Positions 42,242-52,097 are shown, numbered from the stretch's first letter. The stretch: DNA of 64,000 nucleotides from an uncultured Porphyromonas sp. (GCF_938039215.1 NZ_CALHVI010000032.1:1-64000), one strand, 5' to 3'. Notes: a model not told the origin generated them from the sequence alone. Program-made: numbers and translations.

Positions 42242-44029
42242 ATGAAGCATATACGTAACTTTTGCATAATAGCCCATATTGACCATGGGAAGAGTACGCT
42301 GGCTGACCGCCTACTCGAGACGACACAGACCGTCTCGGGGAAGGACCTTCAGGAGCAGGTACTCGACAATATGGATCTCGAGCGTGAGCGAGGGATCACC
42401 ATCAAGAGCCACGCTATCCAGATGAACTACCAGCTGGATGGTGCGGACTATGTCCTGAACCTCATCGACACCCCAGGGCACGTAGACTTCTCCTACGAGG
42501 TCTCCCGCTCTATCGCCGCCTGCGAAGGGGCACTACTCATCGTCGACGCAGCTCAGGGCATCCAAGCTCAGACCATCTCCAACCTCTACATGGCTCTGGA
42601 GCATGATCTGGAGATCATCCCCGTGATCAACAAGGTAGACCTCCCAAGTGCCATGCCCGAGGAAGTCGAAGATCAGATCATCGAGCTCCTCGGCTGTAAG
42701 CGTGAAGAGATCATCCGTGCCAGTGGCAAGACGGGGCTAGGTGTCGATGACATCCTTCGTGCGATCGTCGAGCGCATCCCTGCACCTAAGGGCGATCCCG
42801 AGGCTCCTCTACAGTGCTTGATCTTTGACTCCGTCTTCAACCCCTTCCGTGGGATCATCGCCTACTTCAAGGTCGTCAATGGTCGCATACGCAAGGGCGA
42901 TCATGTGAAGTTCATCGCCACAGGCAAGGAGTATGATGCTGACGAAGTCGGTGTCCTTCGCCTCGATATGGAGCCCCGCAAGGAGATCTCTACGGGTGAT
43001 GTCGGCTATATCATCTCTGGGATCAAGACCAGCCGTGAGGTCAAGGTCGGTGATACCATCACACATATCGATGGGGGGGCTAAGGAAGCTATTGCGGGCT
43101 TCGAGGAGGTCAAGCCCATGGTCTTCGCAGGGCTCTACCCCATCGAGAGCGAAGACTTCGAGAACCTCCGTGCTTCACTAGAGAAGCTCCAGCTCAATGA
43201 TGCCTCGCTGACCTTCCAGCCCGAGAGCTCCATCGCTCTGGGCTTTGGCTTCCGCTGTGGCTTCCTAGGTCTCCTGCACATGGAGATCATCCAGGAGCGT
43301 CTCGACCGTGAGTTTGGGATGAACGTCATCACCACTGTCCCCAACGTATCCTACAAGGTCTATGACAAGAAGGGCGAATGCAAGGAGGTACATAATCCCT
43401 CGGGACTACCCGACATCACCTCGATCGACCACATCGAAGAGCCCTACATCAGAGCTTCGGTGATCACCAATACAGCGTATATCGGCCCCATCATGACGCT
43501 CTGCCTCGGCAAGCGAGGTCAGCTGATCAAGCAGGAGTATATCTCGGGCGACCGCATCGAGATCTTCTTTGACCTCCCGCTTGGGGAGATCGTCATCGAC
43601 TTCTACGACAAGCTCAAGAGTGTCTCCAAGGGCTATGCTTCCTTCGACTACCACCTCAGTGACTTCCGTCCCTCGAAGCTCGTCAAGCTCGACATCCTCC
43701 TCAATGGAGACCCCGTGGATGCGCTCTCGACACTGACGCACGTAGACAATAGTGTAGCCTTCGGTCGTCGCATGTGTGAGAAGCTTAAGGAGCTCATCCC
43801 ACGCCAGCAGTTCGACATCGCTATTCAGGCGGCTATCGGGGCTAAGGTCATCGCCCGTGAGACGATCAAGGCCGTGCGCAAGGACGTGACGGCTAAGTGC
43901 TACGGGGGGGACGTATCCCGTAAGCGTAAGCTCCTCGAGAAGCAGAAGGAGGGGAAGAAGCGTATGAAGCAGATCGGTACAGTAGAGGTCCCTCAGAAGG
44001 CCTTCCTCGCTGTCCTCAAGCTCGACTAA
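42242..44029 (+). CDS. lepA: Translation elongation factor 4
   Basis: Ribosome-bound GTPase (EF4), 595 residues. GTPase motifs: AHIDHGKSTL (G1), GITIKSH (G2), DTPGHVDF (G3), NKVDLP (G4) and the SGKTGLG (G5) region. The EF-G-like domains and the LepA-specific C-terminal domain (from KLDILLNGDPVDALSTLTH to ending IGTVEVPQKAFLAVLK) are complete. It heads a five-gene run lepA-dnaB-M24-coaD-SUI1. The promoter box 8 nt upstream means it is read from an almost leaderless mRNA. Confidence 0.97.
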   Translation: MKHIRNFCIIAHIDHGKSTLADRLLETTQTVSGKDLQEQVLDNMDLERERGITIKSHAIQMNYQLDGADYVLNLIDTPGHVDFSYEVSRSIAACEGALLIVDAAQGIQAQTISNLYMALEHDLEIIPVINKVDLPSAMPEEVEDQIIELLGCKREEIIRASGKTGLGVDDILRAIVERIPAPKGDPEAPLQCLIFDSVFNPFRGIIAYFKVVNGRIRKGDHVKFIATGKEYDADEVGVLRLDMEPRKEISTGDVGYIISGIKTSREVKVGDTITHIDGGAKEAIAGFEEVKPMVFAGLYPIESEDFENLRASLEKLQLNDASLTFQPESSIALGFGFRCGFLGLLHMEIIQERLDREFGMNVITTVPNVSYKVYDKKGECKEVHNPSGLPDITSIDHIEEPYIRASVITNTAYIGPIMTLCLGKRGQLIKQEYISGDRIEIFFDLPLGEIVIDFYDKLKSVSKGYASFDYHLSDFRPSKLVKLDILLNGDPVDALSTLTHVDNSVAFGRRMCEKLKELIPRQQFDIAIQAAIGAKVIARETIKAVRKDVTAKCYGGDVSRKRKLLEKQKEGKKRMKQIGTVEVPQKAFLAVLKLD

Positions 44030-44045
44030 ACATCCCCCAGCCTCT

Positions 44046-45617
44046 ATGCCGACCACCAAGCAAACCAAGCGAAGCCCTAAGAAGGCTCAGCCCGTCGTGC
44101 CTATGGAGCTCGATGGGCGCATACCCCCTCAAGCCCCAGACTTCGAGGAGGCTGTACTCGGTGCTATCCTCCTAGAGAAGGATGCCTATGCTCGTGTCAG
44201 CGAGAAGATCCGTCCTGAGACCTTCTATGTCAAGGCGCATGAGCTCATCTATACCGCCATGGTCACGCTGGCCATGGCACAGCAGCCCATCGACATGCTC
44301 ACCGTCACCGAGGAGCTTCGTCGCATGGGGGTACTCGAGGAGGTAGGTGATGCTTCGTACATCGCTGGGCTCACGACCAAGGTCATGTCTACGGGTAGCC
44401 TAGAGGCACACGCAGACATCCTATACAACAAGGCCCTCAGTCGCCGTCTCATCGGTATGGCATCCTCCACGCTCAAGGGGGCCTACGATGATATCATCGA
44501 CATCCAGGAGCAGATCCAGCAGGCCGAAGGCTCCCTCTTTGAGATCGCCCAGCAGAACTCTACCCGAGACTTCGTCCCCATCAATCCGCTGGTCAAGGGG
44601 GCGATCAACGAGATGCAGGTCGCAGCTAACCGTGAGGAGGGGATCAGTGGTCTTACGACAGGCTTCCCCGACATCGACCAGATGACCTCGGGCTGGCAGA
44701 ACTCCGACCTCATCATCATCGCTGCTCGTCCTGCTATGGGTAAGACGGCCTTCGTCGTCTCCATGGCTAAGTACATGGCCGTAGACCATGGGATCCCCGT
44801 GGCGCTCTTCAACCTCGAAATGAGTGCCGTCCAGCTCGTCAAGCGTTTCCTCTCCAATGTCTGTGAGATCGATGGGCAGAAGATCAAGAGTGGTCGCCTC
44901 AGTGAGGAGGAATGGACAAGACTAAACAATCGTATCGGGACGCTCGAGGGCGCTCCTCTCTACATCAACGATACGCCCTCCCTCTCGGTCTTCGAGCTTC
45001 GTACCAAGGCACGTCGTCTCGTGCGTGAGCATCAGGTCAAGATCATCATCATCGACTACCTGCAGCTGATGAATGCCAGCGGGATGAGCTTCGGCAACCG
45101 TGAGCAGGAGGTCAGTACCATCTCCCGATCGCTTAAGATGCTCGCCAAGGAGCTCAACATCCCCATCATCGCCCTCTCACAGCTCAACCGTGGCGTGGAG
45201 AATCGTGTGCAGGGAGGTGATGCCAATAGCAAGCGTCCTCAGCTCTCTGACCTGCGTGAGTCGGGTGCAATCGAGCAGGATGCCGACATCGTATGCTTCA
45301 TCCATCGCCCTGAGTACTACAAGATCACAGTAGACCCCGAGTCGGGCGAATCGCTCCGAGGTGTAGGCGAATTCATCATCGCCAAGCATCGTAACGGGCC
45401 CGTGGGTGATGTGCGCCTAGCCTTCAAGGCAGACTATGCCCGCTTTGCTCCCAAGGGTGAGCTCGCTCAGCTGACTCAGGAGGAGGGCAGCCCTCGTGGA
45501 GGTCGTCTCGGAAGAGCGGCTAAGGGGTTAGCTCCTCAGCCCGCTGGTGTACCCACACCTGCCGAACAGATCGATCCGCTGAGTGGTCCCATCCAGCGCA
45601 ACGATCCCCCATTCTAA
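44046..45617 (+). CDS. dnaB: Replicative DNA helicase
   Basis: Hexameric 5'-3' helicase of the replication fork, 523 residues. The N-terminal DnaB domain starts at PPQAPDFEEAVLGAILLE; the RecA-like motor has Walker A in IAARPAMGKTAFV, Walker B IIIIDYLQLM, and the arginine-finger/sensor region RGVENR followed by SDLRESGAIEQDADIVCFIHRPEYY. A Pro/Gly/Arg-rich tail of about 45 residues ends the protein. No intein is present. It follows lepA after 16 nt. Confidence 0.96.
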   Translation: MPTTKQTKRSPKKAQPVVPMELDGRIPPQAPDFEEAVLGAILLEKDAYARVSEKIRPETFYVKAHELIYTAMVTLAMAQQPIDMLTVTEELRRMGVLEEVGDASYIAGLTTKVMSTGSLEAHADILYNKALSRRLIGMASSTLKGAYDDIIDIQEQIQQAEGSLFEIAQQNSTRDFVPINPLVKGAINEMQVAANREEGISGLTTGFPDIDQMTSGWQNSDLIIIAARPAMGKTAFVVSMAKYMAVDHGIPVALFNLEMSAVQLVKRFLSNVCEIDGQKIKSGRLSEEEWTRLNNRIGTLEGAPLYINDTPSLSVFELRTKARRLVREHQVKIIIIDYLQLMNASGMSFGNREQEVSTISRSLKMLAKELNIPIIALSQLNRGVENRVQGGDANSKRPQLSDLRESGAIEQDADIVCFIHRPEYYKITVDPESGESLRGVGEFIIAKHRNGPVGDVRLAFKADYARFAPKGELAQLTQEEGSPRGGRLGRAAKGLAPQPAGVPTPAEQIDPLSGPIQRNDPPF

Positions 45618-45641
45618 CTTTCATACCATCAGATCACCACA

Positions 45642-46808
45642 ATGCGATTCCTCCATCCGGACTATCAGCTCCGTGTAGAGAAGCTCCAGCAGCTCCTCAG
45701 CCGACAGGGGATAGAAGCCCTCGTCGTCACGTCCAATGTCAACCTCCTCTACCTCTCTGGGCAGGTCTTCTCTGGACTTATCTTCGTTCCCCAGACGGGG
45801 CAGGCTCAGTTCTTCATCCGTCGCCCTCAGACGGAGCCCGAGTCAGAGACCGTGCACCACATCCGCAAGATAGAGCAGCTCACCGACTACATCGATACTG
45901 CAAAGATCAGCTCTGTAGCCCTAGAGCTTGACGAGCAGAGCTATGGGGACATCCAGCGTCAGCAGAAGCTCTTCCCCGCAGCCGAGCTACACAATGCTAC
46001 GGCCCTCCTTCGTGAGGCTCGCATGGTGAAGACCCCACTTGAGATCGAGCAGATACGTCAGGGTGCCCAGCATCATATCGCTACCTATGCCATGATCCCA
46101 AGCCTCTATCGTGAGGGGATGACCGACAGAGATCTACAGATCGAGATCGAGCGGGAGATGCGTCGTAGAGGATCGATCGGCCTCTTCCGTTGCTTCGGAT
46201 CGGCGATGGAGATCTTCATGGGTAGCCTCCTCACGGGAGATAATGCCGGAGCACCTTCGCCCTATGACTTCGCTCTAGGAGGAGCTGGTTCAGTGGCTCT
46301 TCCCCTAGGGGCTAATGGCACTCCCCTACGCCCAGGGATGGCCGTCATGATCGACATGGCAGGGAACTACGGGGTCTATTGCTCCGATATGACCCGCACC
46401 TATTCGATCGGAGAGCTCCCTGAGGAGGCTTATCGTCTGCACGAACTAAGCCGACGGATGCATCGTGAGATCATCCAGCAGGCTGGCCCAGGTACCTCCT
46501 GCGCCACGATCTACAATGACTGCCTCACCGCTGTCAAGGAGGCTGGTGCTGAGCCGTACTTCATGGGCACGGAGCTACAGGCACAGTTCGTAGGGCATGG
46601 GCTAGGACTACAGATCAACGAACTTCCCGTCCTCATGGGACGAAGCAAAGACACGCTCCAGCCTGGGATGGTCGTAGCCTTCGAGCCTAAGTTCGTCCTC
46701 CCTCATATCGGAGCCGTAGGGATCGAGAGCACCTATCTCGTCACAGAGACGGGGATCGAGAACCTCACCCCTGCACCCGAGGAGATCATCGACCTCACCA
46801 AGCACTAA
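45642..46808 (+). CDS. M24-family Xaa-Pro peptidase
   Basis: Cytosolic metallopeptidase of 388 residues with a creatinase N-terminal domain (residues 1-130) and a pita-bread domain. The five metal ligands are visible: Asp in MIDMAGNYG, Asp in CSDMTRTYS, His in FVGHGLGLQINE, Glu in AFEPKFVLP and Glu in VGIESTYLV. It is expected to remove residues next to proline or split Xaa-Pro dipeptides. A larger aminopeptidase P is encoded at 50313. coaD follows after 8 nt. Confidence 0.9.
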   Translation: MRFLHPDYQLRVEKLQQLLSRQGIEALVVTSNVNLLYLSGQVFSGLIFVPQTGQAQFFIRRPQTEPESETVHHIRKIEQLTDYIDTAKISSVALELDEQSYGDIQRQQKLFPAAELHNATALLREARMVKTPLEIEQIRQGAQHHIATYAMIPSLYREGMTDRDLQIEIEREMRRRGSIGLFRCFGSAMEIFMGSLLTGDNAGAPSPYDFALGGAGSVALPLGANGTPLRPGMAVMIDMAGNYGVYCSDMTRTYSIGELPEEAYRLHELSRRMHREIIQQAGPGTSCATIYNDCLTAVKEAGAEPYFMGTELQAQFVGHGLGLQINELPVLMGRSKDTLQPGMVVAFEPKFVLPHIGAVGIESTYLVTETGIENLTPAPEEIIDLTKH

Positions 46809-46816
46809 GCACGACG

Positions 46817-47308
46817 ATGAAGCGAATAGCACTCTATGCAGGGTCGTTTGACCCTTTTACCCGAGGTCATGCCGACATCGTAGCTCGAGGTCTAGATCTC
46901 TTCGATGAGGTCATCGTCGCCATCGGCACCAATGAGTCCAAGCGTAATCTCTTCACGGCGGAGGAGCGTCTCCAGCAGATCTCTCGCTACTATGCTGATG
47001 AGCCCCGAGTACGTGTCATGACCTACACGGGACTGACTGTCTCTCTAGCGCAGGAGCTCCAAGTGCAAGCACTTCTACGTGGTGTGCGCAGTAGCACAGA
47101 CATGGAGTATGAGCGTACGCTAGCGGATCTCAATCGTCATATAGCTGATATGGAGACCGTCTTGCTTCCTGCCTCCCAGCAGCTGACGCACATCAGTTCG
47201 ACCGTCGTGCGTGAGCTCCTTCATTATGGAGGAGATGTATCTGCCTTCCTTCCCGAGGGCTTCTCACTAAAGGTCGATCCTGCTCACCCATCAGCCACTC
47301 AAGCCTAA
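46817..47308 (+). CDS. coaD: Phosphopantetheine adenylyltransferase
   Basis: Next-to-last enzyme of coenzyme A synthesis, 163 residues. The nucleotidyltransferase motifs are FDPFTRGHADIV (TxGH type) and HISSTVVREL (ISSTxxR); LLRGVRSSTDMEYE and the substrate loop SKRNLFTAEERL fit the family. It sits between the M24 peptidase and a SUI1-like gene with very short gaps. Confidence 0.96.
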   Translation: MKRIALYAGSFDPFTRGHADIVARGLDLFDEVIVAIGTNESKRNLFTAEERLQQISRYYADEPRVRVMTYTGLTVSLAQELQVQALLRGVRSSTDMEYERTLADLNRHIADMETVLLPASQQLTHISSTVVRELLHYGGDVSAFLPEGFSLKVDPAHPSATQA

Positions 47309-47312
47309 CCCT

Positions 47313-47645
47313 ATGTCTGACTGGAAGAAGCGTCTCGGTGTGCTCTATAGCACGAACCCCGACTACGAGTACACGACCGAGAGCGAGGAAGAGCTCCCTA
47401 CTCTAGCCCCCGAGCATCAGAAGCTACGCCTCTCCCTCTCACGCAAGCAACGTGGAGGTAAGGAGGTCACCCTAGTCACGGGCTTTGTCGGGACGACAGC
47501 CGATCTAGAGGCACTAGGCAAGACCCTACGCCAGCGCTGTGGAGTCGGCGGCTCGGCCAAGGACGGAGAGATCATCATCCAGGGCGACCAGCGTCAGAAG
47601 CTCCTCACCATCCTCCACAGCCTCGGCTACCGTCAAGCCAAGTAA
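47313..47645 (+). CDS. SUI1/eIF1-like translation factor (YciH family)
   Basis: A 110-residue protein. The last 70 residues form the SUI1 domain: LRLSLSRKQRGGKEVTLVTGF, LGKTLRQRCGVGGSAKDGEIIIQGD and QRQKLLTILHSLGY. It probably checks start-codon choice at the small ribosomal subunit, as shown for related proteins. It lies 4 nt after coaD, the last gene of the lepA run. Confidence 0.92.
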   Translation: MSDWKKRLGVLYSTNPDYEYTTESEEELPTLAPEHQKLRLSLSRKQRGGKEVTLVTGFVGTTADLEALGKTLRQRCGVGGSAKDGEIIIQGDQRQKLLTILHSLGYRQAK

Positions 47646-47924
47646 TCACATACCAACACCGAGACTGAGTCTTTACTTCGGTGACATACTTCTACTCGAG
47701 CCCGAGCCCCCTAGTAGCATGCTAGAGGACTCGGGCTCGCTTCATGATACCATTATATATATCCTCCCGAGCAAGCACCACACTAGAGCGACCCCACTGA
47801 TCATCAGTAAGAGCTAGCACGCCCCATCATCGCCCCACCTTCAGCCCCATCATAGTTAAGAGCCATCGACGACACAAAGGGACAGAAAGGTACACTTTGG
47901 GTCTCTGCCCCCAGATCACCCCAC
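47646..47924. other. Intergenic region with a long hairpin
   Basis: No gene seen. CGAGCCCGAG (47697-47706) pairs with CTCGGGCTCG (47730-47739), and an inner CTAG/CTAG pairing extends the stem. It may end the lepA transcript, although no T-run follows. Confidence 0.5.
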
Positions 47925-47932
47925 TACCTTTG
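47925..47932 (+). promoter_or_regulatory. Promoter -7 box for the HU-like gene
   Basis: TACCTTTG 67 nt before the ATG at 48000. A TTTG at 47896 lies 25 nt upstream, at the long end of -33 spacing. Confidence 0.6.
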
Positions 47933-47999
47933 TCTCAGGGAAAAGCCAAGAACGGTGCTTCCCACTTTTTACTAACTCTAAACTTTATTGTGATCTACT

Positions 48000-48497
48000 A
48001 TGGCACTGAAATTCAAGATCGCCAAGCGTAAGCTTTACCTTGGCAAGCGCAAGGGACAGACCGTCTACTATGCGATCCAAGAAGAACATCCACACACCAG
48101 CTGGGATGAAGTCGAAGGACGTATCACCAGCAGTACGGGGATCTCTCGTGCTGACCTACGGGCAGCCGTCATCGCTCTGCACGACATCGTCCGAGTAGAG
48201 CTCAAGGCAGGACGCTCTATTGACCTAGCTGACCTAGGGAGCTTCAAGGCCACGGCCTCAGGCAAGATGATGGATAGCTTCGCAGCTGTATCCGCTGACA
48301 CGATCCAGCATGTAGGCATCCGCTTCTTCCCGAAGCAGAAGCTCCGTAGCATCTCCAAGGAACTGAGCTTCGAGGTCGAAAAGGAGGAGCATCATCCTAG
48401 CACAAAGAAGAAGACTAAGAAACCTAGCAAACCCAAGACCGAAGGGGGAGGTAACCCTCCCTCGGGAGGCGAAGGATCGGGTCATGTAGGGATCTAA
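48000..48497 (+). CDS. HU-like DNA-binding protein with basic tail
   Basis: A 165-residue nucleoid-type protein. The first 125 residues follow the HU/IHF plan in its long Bacteroidota form (KLYLGKRKGQTVYYAIQEE, TGISRADLRAAVIALHDIV, IDLADLGSFKATASGK, VGIRFFPKQKLRS). The remainder is a low-complexity tail, first Lys-rich (STKKKTKKPSKPKTE), then Gly-rich. It is likely a single gene with its own promoter. Members of this family bind DNA without clear sequence preference; the role of the tail is unknown. Confidence 0.85.
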   Translation: MALKFKIAKRKLYLGKRKGQTVYYAIQEEHPHTSWDEVEGRITSSTGISRADLRAAVIALHDIVRVELKAGRSIDLADLGSFKATASGKMMDSFAAVSADTIQHVGIRFFPKQKLRSISKELSFEVEKEEHHPSTKKKTKKPSKPKTEGGGNPPSGGEGSGHVGI

Positions 48498-48642
48498 GCT
48501 TCTAGCTTCGATAGCTCTCTACTCCTCATCTTCTAGGCCACTTACCTAGGGGATGAGGAGTCCTCATATAGAGCTGTCCCTACACGTATATATCTAGGGG
48601 CAAAAATCTCTCCGACAGCTAGGATAAACCTTGAGGATTAAC

Positions 48643-48650
48643 TAACTTTA
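48643..48650 (+). promoter_or_regulatory. Promoter-like -7 box for the DUF4301 gene
   Basis: TAACTTTA, one base off the consensus, 86 nt before the ATG. The leader holds a 7-bp hairpin AGTAGCC / GGCTACT (48668-48693). Confidence 0.4.
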
Positions 48651-48735
48651 CGGAGATGATTCAGAGGAGTAGCCTTCTCATCAAAGGGCTACTTCACAGC
48701 CCCAAGCAACAATCAGCTCACAAATACTACAGCCT

Positions 48736-50280
48736 ATGGACAGCAACCTTTTCACCCCCGAGGATCTCTCTGAACTACAAGAGAGAGGGATCAGCCTCGA
48801 AGAAGCCACCCTGCAGGTCGAGGAGATCAGACGGGGCTTCCCTTACCTTGAGATCTTAGCCTCCGCCTCGCTCGAGCAAGGGATCCTCCATGTCGAGCAC
48901 AGCGAGGAAGTACGCTATATGGATCTATGGGAGGAGTATCTCCTCTCGGGGAAAGCCTCTGTGTACAAGATGGTACCTGCCTCAGGTGCAGCCTCTCGCA
49001 TGTTCAAGATGCTCTTTGCCTTCCTAGACGCACCCTATACGACACCAGAGAAGCCTGCCGAAGAGCTCTTCTTCAGCAAGATCAATCAGTTTGCCTTCTA
49101 TGAGCGACTCAACGAAGCTTGCCTTCGCAACAACTGGAAGAGCATCCCTAAGCTCATCGCCGCTGGTGAGTACAAAGCCATCGTAGAGAACCTCCTCCTA
49201 CCCAAGGGGCTAGGCTATGGAAGTAAGCCTAAGGCTCTACTCCTCTTCCACAACTACAAGGAAGGAGCTCGCACCTCAGCTGAGGAGCATCTCGTCGAGG
49301 GGGCTCTCTACGCTAAAGATCGGGAGGGAGATGTACGCCTTCACTTCACCGTATCGCCCGAGCACCGCAAGGAGTTTGAGGCGCTCGTCACCGCCCTCCA
49401 ACCCAGCTATGAGGACCACTACGGGGTACGCTACGATATTAGCTTCAGTGAGCAGCTAGCCTCGACAGATACTCTAGCTCTCCGCCCTGATGGGGAGCTC
49501 TTCCGCACCGATGAGGGGCGACTCCTCTTCCGTCCTGGGGGGCACGGAGCTTTGATCCACAACCTAGGGAAGCTCCCCGCCGATGTCGTCTTCATCAAGA
49601 ACATTGACAACGTCGTCCCCGACCCTTTCAAGGGCTCTACGGTGATGTACAAGAAGTTCCTCGGCGGAGTACTCATCGCCCTACGCAATCAGATCTTTGA
49701 CTACCTCCGCCTCCTCGACAAGGGGAAGCCCTCACATGCTCAGATCGAGGAGATCCTCACATTCCTACACGATCAGCTCTCGATCACAGTCCCCAAGGAT
49801 CTCAACAAGGAGGACGGCAGTGCGGTCGCTTGGATACAGGGCAAACTCAATCGCCCCATACGTGTCTGTGGGATGGTACGCAACGAGGGTGAGCCTGGAG
49901 GTGGGCCCTTCGTCATCCGTGAGCTCGATGGTAGTAGCTCGCTGCAGATCCTCGAGAGCTCTCAGATCAATATGAAGGAAGAGAGCCAGAGAGCCTTCTT
50001 CGAAGCTGGTGGTTACTTCAACCCCGTAGACCTCGTCTGCTCCATACGTGACTACCGAGGGCAAAACTTCGACCTCACCCAGTATGTCAATCCCAAGACA
50101 GCATTCGTCTCTCAGAAGAGCCTCAATGGTAAGGAACTCCTAGCCCTAGAGCTCCCAGGTCTGTGGAACGGAGCTATGCACGACTGGAATACAGCCTTCG
50201 TCGAAGTGCCTCTAGATACCTTCAACCCCGTGAAGGAAGTCAATGACCTCCTCCGCACAGAGCATCAAAATCCCGCATAA
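48736..50280 (+). CDS. DUF4301 family protein
   Basis: A 514-residue cytosolic protein, full length for the DUF4301 family of Bacteroidota. Its best block is VYKMVPASGAASRMFKMLFAFL; others are KALLLFHNYKEGARTSAEEHL, LLFRPGGHGALIHNL, VVFIKNIDNVVPD and FNPVDLVCSIRDY-like YFNPVDLVCSIRDYRG. The PASGAASRM and IDNV blocks resemble sugar-nucleotidyltransferase-type loops, so a nucleotide-sugar role is thinkable but unproven. The aminopeptidase P gene follows after 32 nt. Confidence 0.8.
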   Translation: MDSNLFTPEDLSELQERGISLEEATLQVEEIRRGFPYLEILASASLEQGILHVEHSEEVRYMDLWEEYLLSGKASVYKMVPASGAASRMFKMLFAFLDAPYTTPEKPAEELFFSKINQFAFYERLNEACLRNNWKSIPKLIAAGEYKAIVENLLLPKGLGYGSKPKALLLFHNYKEGARTSAEEHLVEGALYAKDREGDVRLHFTVSPEHRKEFEALVTALQPSYEDHYGVRYDISFSEQLASTDTLALRPDGELFRTDEGRLLFRPGGHGALIHNLGKLPADVVFIKNIDNVVPDPFKGSTVMYKKFLGGVLIALRNQIFDYLRLLDKGKPSHAQIEEILTFLHDQLSITVPKDLNKEDGSAVAWIQGKLNRPIRVCGMVRNEGEPGGGPFVIRELDGSSSLQILESSQINMKEESQRAFFEAGGYFNPVDLVCSIRDYRGQNFDLTQYVNPKTAFVSQKSLNGKELLALELPGLWNGAMHDWNTAFVEVPLDTFNPVKEVNDLLRTEHQNPA

Positions 50281-50312
50281 GACTCAGATCGTAATCACAA
50301 ACATCAATATCT

Positions 50313-52097
50313 ATGTCTACAATCAAAGAACGCTTGGCACTCCTGCGCCAAGAGATGAAGGCAAATGGCCTCTCGGCCTACATCATCACCTCGTCAGATG
50401 CCCACCTCAGTGAGTACACCCCTCTCAGATGGCAGGGACGCAAATGGATCAGTGGCTTCCTCGGATCGGCAGGGACTGCTGTCGTCACACTTGACCGAGC
50501 TGGGCTATGGACCGACTCACGCTACTTCCTACAGGCTGCAGAGCAGCTTGAGGGCTCGAGCTTTGAGCTCTTCAAGATGGGGATCCCTGGTGTACCTTCT
50601 ATCGAGGCTTTCCTAGCTCAGGAGCTGCCTGCAGGCTCTGTCGTCGGAGCAGACGGCCTATGTCTATCCTTCGCTGAAGCTGATGACACTCAGCGCAAGC
50701 TTGCGAACTATGGCATCGAGTATCGCCTCACACAAGACCTGCTCGAGAAGGTATGGGCTGATCGTCCAGAGCTTCCCAAGAAGCCTCTCTTCCTCCACCC
50801 AGAGGAGTATGCAGGAGCAAGTGCCGCTGAGCGTATCGAGTCAGTACGTGCTGAGCTCCGCTCTCAAGGAGCTAATGCGACCATCATCACGATGATCGAT
50901 GAGCTTGCCTGGGTCTTCAATGTCCGAGGCAATGATGTCCTCTTCAATCCCGTAGCCGTTGCCTTCGGCTATATCGGCGAGAAGGAAGCTGTGATCTTCG
51001 TCCAACCAGAGAAGGTCACCGAAGAGGTCAGAGGCTATCTAGAGAAGAATGGGGTGACGATCAAGGACTACACCGAGCTGGATAGCTTCGTATCCTCTCT
51101 GGGGGCTGATGTCCGCCTACTCGTCGATACCAAGCGTATCACCTACCACATCTATTCGCTCATCCCTGCACACTGTCGCAAGATCGAGGGAGTATCTGTC
51201 TTGACCCATCTCAAGGCAATCAAGAACGCTACCGAGCTAGCCAACCTACGCAAGGTGATGGCTCGTGATGCTGCTGCGCTGACTCGCTTCTTCAAGTGGC
51301 TTGAGGAAGCTCTAGGCCGTGGAGAGACCTTTACCGAGTATGAGCTGGGGATCAGACTCAACGAGTTCAGAGCTCAGGATAAGCTCTTCTATGGAGATAG
51401 CTTCGGCACCATCTGCGGCTACCTCGGCAATGGAGCCATCGTCCACTACAGTGCACACCCTGAGACCTCTGCTACAGTCCGAGGTGAAGGAGTCCTTCTC
51501 CTCGATAGCGGAGGACAATATCTGGATGGGACGACGGACATCACACGTACCATCTCTCTGAGTGCTCCCTCCGACAAGCTCCGCACTGACTACACCCTCG
51601 TGCTGAAGGGGCATATCCAGCTGGCTCTCGTCCAGTACCTCGAAGGGACTCGTGGTAGCCAGCTCGATATCCTCGCTCGTCATGCTCTCTGGCAGGCTGG
51701 GCTGAACTATGGTCACGGGACTGGGCATGGTGTCGGCTTCTTCCTCAATGTCCACGAAGGGCCTCAGAACATCCGTACCGAAGTCAATCCTACTCCTCTA
51801 GAGCTCGGTATGATCACGAGTAATGAGCCTGGGCTCTACCGCTCCGGCGAGTACGGGATCCGCATCGAGAATCTCGTCGTCACAGAGCTACGCGAAGAGA
51901 CTGAGTTCGGTCGCTTCTTCGGCTTCGAGACCGTGACACTCTGCTACCTCGACAATGCCCTAGTCAAGAAGGAACTCCTTACCGAAGAGGAGATCGCTTG
52001 GTACAATGCTTATCAGGAACGTGTCTACCAGACCGTATCTCCCCTCCTCTCTAGCGAAGAAGCCCTCTGGCTCCGCTCTAAGACTCTCCCCCTATAG
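50313..52097 (+). CDS. pepP: Aminopeptidase P, three-domain M24B type
   Basis: A 594-residue metallopeptidase like eukaryotic-type XPNPEP: two creatinase-like N-terminal domains (ITSSDAHLSEYTPLRWQGRK; LFLHPEEYAGASAAERI) and a C-terminal pita-bread domain. Metal ligands lie in LLLDSGGQYLDGTTDITRT, GHGTGHGVGFFLNVHEGP and TSNEPGLYRSGEYGIRIEN. It releases the first residue from peptides with proline at the second place, useful to a peptide-fermenting organism. It may be cotranscribed with the DUF4301 gene. A perfect terminator follows. Confidence 0.94.
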   Translation: MSTIKERLALLRQEMKANGLSAYIITSSDAHLSEYTPLRWQGRKWISGFLGSAGTAVVTLDRAGLWTDSRYFLQAAEQLEGSSFELFKMGIPGVPSIEAFLAQELPAGSVVGADGLCLSFAEADDTQRKLANYGIEYRLTQDLLEKVWADRPELPKKPLFLHPEEYAGASAAERIESVRAELRSQGANATIITMIDELAWVFNVRGNDVLFNPVAVAFGYIGEKEAVIFVQPEKVTEEVRGYLEKNGVTIKDYTELDSFVSSLGADVRLLVDTKRITYHIYSLIPAHCRKIEGVSVLTHLKAIKNATELANLRKVMARDAAALTRFFKWLEEALGRGETFTEYELGIRLNEFRAQDKLFYGDSFGTICGYLGNGAIVHYSAHPETSATVRGEGVLLLDSGGQYLDGTTDITRTISLSAPSDKLRTDYTLVLKGHIQLALVQYLEGTRGSQLDILARHALWQAGLNYGHGTGHGVGFFLNVHEGPQNIRTEVNPTPLELGMITSNEPGLYRSGEYGIRIENLVVTELREETEFGRFFGFETVTLCYLDNALVKKELLTEEEIAWYNAYQERVYQTVSPLLSSEEALWLRSKTLPL

